From NCBI GenBank assembly GCA_021432635.1, contig MU270047.1, positions 248,001 to 312,000 on the forward strand: a stretch of 64,000 nucleotides of DNA, in the 5' to 3' direction. Made by a program: the position numbers and the translations under genes. The stretch is from Thozetella sp. PMI_491. Its lineage: Eukaryota; Ascomycota; Sordariomycetes; Chaetosphaeriales; Chaetosphaeriaceae. Position 1 is the stretch's first letter; each line of letters begins with the position of its first letter. Positions 57,882 through 64,000 of this stretch are shown here, in pieces. A model generated the notes under the pieces. That model had not been told where the DNA came from. It worked only from the letters and a program-made list of their open reading frames with translations, and ran no database searches.

Positions 57882-60800
57882 GATCTGTCGTGTCGCAGCT
57901 TGATGTCACGATATGGAGAAGGTTGTATCAACACGCTTACGCCCTGTGGGCGTTCTGCTCCAGGCAGCCCTCGTTTAGGGTGCCGCTAATCGGAGGAGCA
58001 GCTGTGCGAGGTAATGCTGGCGCATGGCGTCTTACTATTGAGGTCTTTGGGGACTTATTGGGCGCGACCCCTCCTATTTTTAGCGAGATGCAGTATCCTG
58101 TACTTGCCTACCACCGTCTTTTTTTTTTCTTCCTTTTCTTTATCTGTCTACTGGTTGTATATACCCCTCTTGTTTCTGGCTTCTCGACATTCGTTTTGCA
58201 CCTGAACAATGGATGAGTGATATCCAAGACATAGGTGCCGGCACTGGGAAAGGCTATGATAGGCGGCTTTGGCGAAACGAGGAGTCTGGAGCACATGGGC
58301 GAATCGAAAGGGAGGGTGGGCAAGGGACGGGAAAACTGGACCAAGGGACACAACTTTGACTGTTGTGGAAGTCTCCCTCTAGCGCGGGCGAGGCAGGTAG
58401 CCGGCCCGTCGCACACGCGGATATCATTGTCAACTAGGAATTGACAGCTTCTCAATTGAAGTTCTTTCGAGCCCGCGCCTCATGGATGTATCCCCCCCCC
58501 GGACGGATCCCGTTTGACATGCGTTTCCCGCGCAGGGGTTGAGATCCTTCTCAGCCTTATTTCCTGCGCCTCGGGTGAGCTCCTCGTGGCGCTCTACCTT
58601 CTGAGATTCGCGAGGGTGCACATCCCAATCCTACCGTCAACCTGCTTTCGGAACAATGACCCAACAGGCCCGTTGGTGGCTCGTGGCCAGCGTGCAGCCG
58701 CGCGCACGACGGCCCAGTAGAAGCCGAGTACTGCTGCGCCGTGAAGGCATCCACGTTGCCGGAAGTTTACACGTTTACACGGTCGATCCCAAAAGGGCGT
58801 CTCAGGCCCAAACCAAAACTCGAGGCAAAAAGGAAGCTCGCGGGAGGGCCGCAAATCGCCGGTAGATCGAACGTGAATGAGTTCTGCCTCCACCAAACGG
58901 CGGCAACCAGGCTGCCCTATCACGGGCGGCCGCCCGTTGGGAGAGAAACAAACAAACAAAAAGGTTCGTCTCAACTTGCCCGTGACGCATGATCTGTCGC
59001 AGCGCCACGGGGCAATTAAGTACGGTTCCCGCGTGGCGCGCATGCGTTTGCGTATTCGGCCCATTTCCTAGGCTTCCAGCCGGCCCGCCTGTCTCGCGCA
59101 CGATCTCGCATGAAACGGGGGAGGGGGGGAGAAGAAAAAGAAAAGAAAGCATTGAAGAAGGAAGCAAAGAATGAGAGTGAATCGCAATTGCCTGTGTCTG
59201 TTGGACGTCACCCCCCCGCCTTGCTTTGGAACATTGCCCGCGACCGCTGCACCCACAGACTTTTTGGCAACGCCGCCTTCCCCAGACCCAATTCGCTCGC
59301 TACCTGCCGGCCACACGGACCTCTGTACCTGGCAGTAGAGTCTGCCGTGCGCCTTCGGCTACGGTGCACTCTCCTGGTTCTGGCGTCGCGCTGGCCCTTC
59401 TTTTCCACGAAGCCGGAGACGGCAGAGAAGCTGTATCCGTCCGATACGTCGCCATTCCGAGAGGGAACGAAGACGTCTGTGGGCTTAGCGGGGCTAGTTG
59501 TGGATAGAGCAGAGCCAGTGCCCGGGCCGAGCGGGCGCGTGAACAACAGCTATCCTCCCTTTTTTTCTCGCTCTGGCTCGACGGACCGCCTAACTGGAAG
59601 GCGCATGACGAGCTGGCATGGAATAAATCGGGCGTGGCTTTCCAACCCGGATCGATTCCTAGCAGTCCAACTGTCACGCGCCCTCCCTTTCCATTGCCCC
59701 TCCCCCCCACCTCTCCAAGGATGTCCTATTCATGGTTCGTCCCCCCTCCCCAGGACGCGTGCGCGACAAACAGCTGCCCTAGTCGCTGTAGCAGGCAGAC
59801 TCATCTTAACCGAAGAGAGAGGGCCAACAAGCTCACAATCTGTGCTGCACTTTATCCGGTTAAGGAGAAAGGGGGGGGGGGGAGGGGAGCAAATCGAAGG
59901 CGGGAAGCTTGTGTATACGGCCGAGGCCAGACCAGACTCCGGGCCGACCAAGCTGCATCCAATCAAGCTCAATGTCCCCGAGATTGGGTCCAGGCCTCCA
60001 CTTCCCGCGCTGCGTGGGCTCCACCTGACAGTGCGGGGTAACGGCGCGAGCGTTTGTCACTCCGTTAGCCTTACACCTTTTTGGTCGTTAGGGCTCCACC
60101 CTCCACACGCAGGTTCAGGGGGGTTCTCCCCCCCGCGGTGAGGCGAGCGACACGTCGTCTTCAGAACCCCCCCTGGCCCCTGGCAACCTGGGCGGGTCAT
60201 CCCTGGGCACGTTTTCCGGCTAGCAAGGTTACCAGCTGGCCAGAAACGCCGTGGAAGAGGAAAAAGCAACAACTCTCGCTGGCCTCGGTCTTTTACTCCT
60301 CGGACGATCTGCACATGTTGGCACGCGACCGTCAATGCCGTCTGCACGAAGCGCCGGCCGAGCCGCAGGGGGGCGCATGGATGGATGGCCAGATAGCTTT
60401 GGATGACCAGATCGGCAGCGCAAGAGCTCATCTTAATTACTGTAGTCGGCCAGCTCGGCCTGTCGCTATGCCAGTTCAGAAAACCTTCTGCTTTGGGGAT
60501 GCTGGTGCAACCCACGCCGACAAGTCCCATCTGTTTGCTGCGTCTCGCATAGGGCGTCAATTTCACGCGACTACAGCGGGTTCCCAACCGCCGCCGCAAT
60601 CTCGCAGTTGCTTTGAATGGTTGCTCGACACTTGTGGCTAGTCCCCCCCCCCCCCCAGGTTCCCCAGTTCCCCTCGTCCCCCTCGTCCCGGTCTTCCACC
60701 CCCCGTTCTTCAACCTTCTCTACTGTAGGTGTCGGTGTTCGGCCCGTTGGCTCCCGTGGCGCGGGTCGCTGGTTTCGGACAACGGCTAGAAAGAGCTGCT

Positions 60801-63800
60801 TTTGTGTTGACCGATGCACCAAAGCCACCAATCGCTGTGTCCCGACGCACCAGGGAGCGCGATCCTCAAACCATGGCGCCGGCGCAAAGAAAGACGGGAT
60901 AGGGCAATCCAGCGTTGGGAGCTTCTTCCTTGACTCCACCTTCCCCCCTTTTGCCCACTCTCAACCTCTCTTCTCCGTGCCTCGAGGAGGGCCATGGGGC
61001 GTCACCGAAGTGGCAAGTGAGAAGTCTCAGATCTGCAGGACGATTCCGCACCGTTTTGCGGTTACAGGCCGTCAGAGTACCTATGCGACCCTAGACGAGG
61101 CCAACCCCAAGAGATCAACCTGGTTCGTGGTCAGTAAGATTCCGCTAAGCCAATCTTCAGCGCCGGCTGGCAGCGCATCTATCTGACAATGTTGCAATTT
61201 TCTCGGCTGGCGCTGGGAGCTGACGGTTACACAGCGCATTTTGCTCTATCCAGAGTAGGCAGAAGACGGGGTGGTTTCCCACATTGGGTAGCGGCCGCAA
61301 TCTTGCGAATCACGACTTACACAGCGCTGAATCTGCACCTCAGCCACCGCCGCGCCTCGCCTCCGTCCAGCGGCGCGTAGACGGCATGTCGCGAACTCGT
61401 GGCCTGGCCTGCAAACCACCTGTTGCCATTGGCACCTTTCTTCGCTACCGCTTCTCGGTGAGCCCAGCCCACCTTCCCTTCGCGTCTCGAGTCGCGCAGA
61501 GGACTGAGCAACACCAGCGGTCGCTGTCGTGGTGGTCGCTGACCCAGGGCGAAGGACCAAGGCCCGGATGTCAGGGTGACATCGGCCGAGCGAGTCAGAA
61601 CGAGGCCCTGGATCAGGGCCTCCCAGTACGGCAGGAGGCCCAGTCGATCTGCGCCAATAACCCGACTTATACCGGTTCTGCGCTGGCACCGAGCGTTTCA
61701 CATCCCGCTTCTGAGATACTAGTACACGGCGCAGAAGATTGGCTTCTTTCTCGCGACGCTCCAGGCCCGGCTCAGCGCTCTGCAGTGTGTTCCAGGGTAC
61801 TAGGACAATAAGCGGTGAGTTGCAGCTCAAGCGCACGGAAGTGGCCTCAATGCAGCCGGCGGACCAGAAAACCACCCTTATACTAAGGGTGGTGTGTACA
61901 GCGTAAGAAGCCGCGGCCGCTCACAAACCCTTTGATAGGACTCGTCCGTGGCCCAATCCGCATGCCCCCCCCCTTTGGCACCTCGCCGAACGAGAAAGGG
62001 TATGCGCTGAGCACTGCCAACATCCATTGTTGCAATACAGACGATCCCAATGCAGCTCGCACGGCCGATCCAATTGCTACCCGCAGGTGACGGCTGCGTC
62101 CCGAGGAGCCGCGCCTTGGGCGCCCGGCACGCGGTCGGTCGTTGGTCCTCGACACGGCAGTATCCCTCCCCCACGCGCTGAACCTCGTCGCTCCCATCTC
62201 ACTCTGCGCTCCGACCCTGTGACGGCGGGGAGGCCCGGCATGCCACGTATTCCAAGAACCGGAGGGTCGCACCGCGGAACCAGATGTCTCCCTCCCCCTC
62301 CCCTTTCCAGTGGTGTGGTAGTCGTCGGGGATTGCATTTGGACATGTCAGCCAAGGAGAACGCAAGAATCCGACTGAGAATACCCACCCTTCCCTGCCCA
62401 CCCGGCTTGGGGCCGACCAAACTTCCCAGCGGGCTGGCTCACCGTCGGCGAACCGTCTCGCTTAGGCCATCGGCGAGCTTGGCTAGGTGACGACACAACG
62501 TATGTGGACTATGGGATGCAGTCGTGCCGCCCCCTTCCCCGTGCGCCTGCACATCTACGTCGTACAGACATCGCGAGTGCCGATGGTGTGGTTCCGGTCG
62601 CCGTATAACCACATGGGTTCCTCCGCTTTGGACTAGCTCGAGGGCCCAGCTATAGCCCCGAACCTTGGAAGAATGTGAGGCCCGAACATTTCTGTTTGGG
62701 GTGGTGCGTGGCGGTGGTCAGCAGTGCTTGCCATTACTGTAAATGCGTGCTTCTCAGCGCTAGCTTGGCCTGCAGACGGTGTGTCAGGTTCCCGCAGTAG
62801 TTCTTGGCCCAGCCTCTCCGATATTGGACGCCATGCTGCAAATAGTACCATAACCACCCCAACCATGGATCCTTGGGTGATCGAGAACACCACGGTGGCA
62901 CAAGCGCCTCAGCGCTCCGTTTTCTCCATGGCACAACTACAGAGCGAATACCTCCGCTGCTGCACATGCCATGTACTGGTGTGCGCGGGGGGGAGGCCCA
63001 GCCTACCCAGATGCTGCCTCAATACGGTATTTCTCGCATAACAGATCGCCTGGGTTCTTTGATGAAGCCTCTCTGGTAGCACAATCCGTGTCCGCACTGA
63101 TAAGGATGGCATTGATTACAGTAATATTCTGTCCTTGCCCTTAGCCTTTCTACGTATGACCAACGACATCCGAAGACGCCGATCACCCCCCCGGCCCCCT
63201 GGGTCCCGGGAATCCGAATTTCCACGGTTGAGAGATTTGTCTCCGGCCATGTGTGCAGGGAATCCTTGGTATAGACAATGCCGATATTCCGATGATTTGG
63301 TGATCTCGGGCCCGCCACTAGACCCTAGCTCTCTGATATCATCACTATACTAGATCCATAGCTGCCCTACTGAATATAGACCGTGTGGCTGTCGATCGTC
63401 ACTTTCTGGGATCAAACTTTTCTACTATGGGACGTTGCCTCTCAAGTTGGCACCTCGTATTGGTATAGTAACCCCCATATCAGTAAGCAGCCGAGGGGTC
63501 CAACCGCTCGGGACGCGCGTTGTGGCCCTACACTGCAACCTCGCTGCCCTGTAGAAAATTGTGAGCGCCCATTATAGGCCAAATAATACCGCTAGAGCGC
63601 CATTTTGTGCCTGGACCTGCGTCACCGTTGGCGCCTGTGGTGTGCTGAAGGCAGTGTGGACCTGCAGTAGCACGCCACCAACTTCGTTTCTTGTTTCCCA
63701 AAGCATATGATGGCGAGATGAGGTGAAGAGTTGGGAAACGGAGACAGAGAGGGCTAGCCTCTCACCCAATATTCTTCCGTATTGTGGGGGATAGAGGCCG

Positions 63801-64000
63801 ATAAGCTCAAGTGAAGTAGATCTACGTCCTGATACTAATGCTATGTACCTGTACTCTCGTTCTGTGCCTCTACATTTTGGCCTCCCTCTGTATATGCCCG
63901 GTCTGGGTCGTCAGTATACCCTTGGAAAGGACATGGGACATCCGCAGCGCCTTTGGCCAGGCGTGGCCATGCCCCTCAACCCTCCAAAACCCTGCTTCGC
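57882..64000. other. 6-kb region to the right edge without a confident gene
   Basis: After the GPCR 3' UTR (T-rich near 58120-58140) I find no ORF with a recognisable protein. The longest, about 1 kb near 59.1-60.1 kb, is rich in Arg, Pro and Ser as expected from chance in GC-rich DNA. Homopolymer runs of G (59871-59882) and C (60643-60656) and one perfect palindrome are present. A gene starting beyond the right edge could have its promoter here. Confidence 0.5.
61871..61893. repeat. Perfect 10-bp inverted repeat with 3-base loop
   Basis: The arms ACCACCCTTA and TAAGGGTGGT are exact reverse complements around TAC. It could form a short hairpin or be a dimeric protein site. No neighbouring gene explains it. 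Confidence 0.85.

Noticed and set aside
59110-60141. 343-codon plus-strand frame in the right gene-free region
   Set aside because: Arg/Pro/Ser-rich throughout, interrupted by homopolymer runs, no motif and no splice logic; consistent with chance.

Overview
The window is nuclear DNA of a filamentous ascomycete (Pezizomycotina, most likely Sordariomycetes). The evidence is short introns (about 56-270 bp) with GT..AG ends and CTAAC/CTGAC-like branch sites, a calmodulin gene whose first exon is only the ATG, and proteins of clear fungal type (Rtt103-like, Coy1/CASP, Vps3-like, a cAMP-receptor-like GPCR, a DUF3455 secreted protein). The species cannot be fixed by eye. I recognised no tRNA, 5S rRNA, CRISPR array, transposase, reverse transcriptase or virus-derived gene.

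Layout: I support 17 protein genes. Left block (0.7-13 kb): SPT4 elongation factor (+), KIN17 (-), aspartokinase HOM3 (-), a mitochondrial MDL1-type half ABC transporter (-) and an RTT103-type CID protein (-). Middle block (13.8-29.4 kb, densely packed): clathrin light chain (+), cytochrome oxidase subunit 7 (-), a large unassigned and probably mitochondrial protein (+), the syntaxin TLG2 (-), calmodulin (+), a GH47 alpha-1,2-mannosidase (+) and AP-1 gamma-adaptin (+). Next come a secreted DUF3455 protein (-, 32.6-33.5 kb), the Golgi coiled-coil protein COY1/CASP (-) divergent from a VPS3-type tether subunit (+), and an orphan 461-residue protein (-). The right 16.6 kb has one confident gene, a class V cAMP-receptor-like GPCR (+, 56.4-57.9 kb), between gene-free stretches of about 9 kb and 6 kb.

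Six of the ten genes between 13.8 and 45.2 kb act in the Golgi/TGN/endosome system: clathrin light chain, Tlg2, GH47 mannosidase, AP-1 gamma, Coy1 and Vps3. A second theme is mitochondrial: Mdl1, Cox7 and the 834-residue protein divergent from Cox7. Those last two share a 337-bp promoter with three CCAAT boxes.

Exon junctions were read by eye. In every spliced model except the single-exon genes the exon lengths sum to a whole number of codons, which supports the models, but none is backed by transcript data. The window looks like ordinary core-genome sequence. I did not find a convincing undescribed system. The points most worth checking are the upstream ORF whose stop overlaps the GPCR start codon, the shared Cox7 promoter, several tiny exons that automatic annotation would miss, and the large gene-free flanks of the GPCR.
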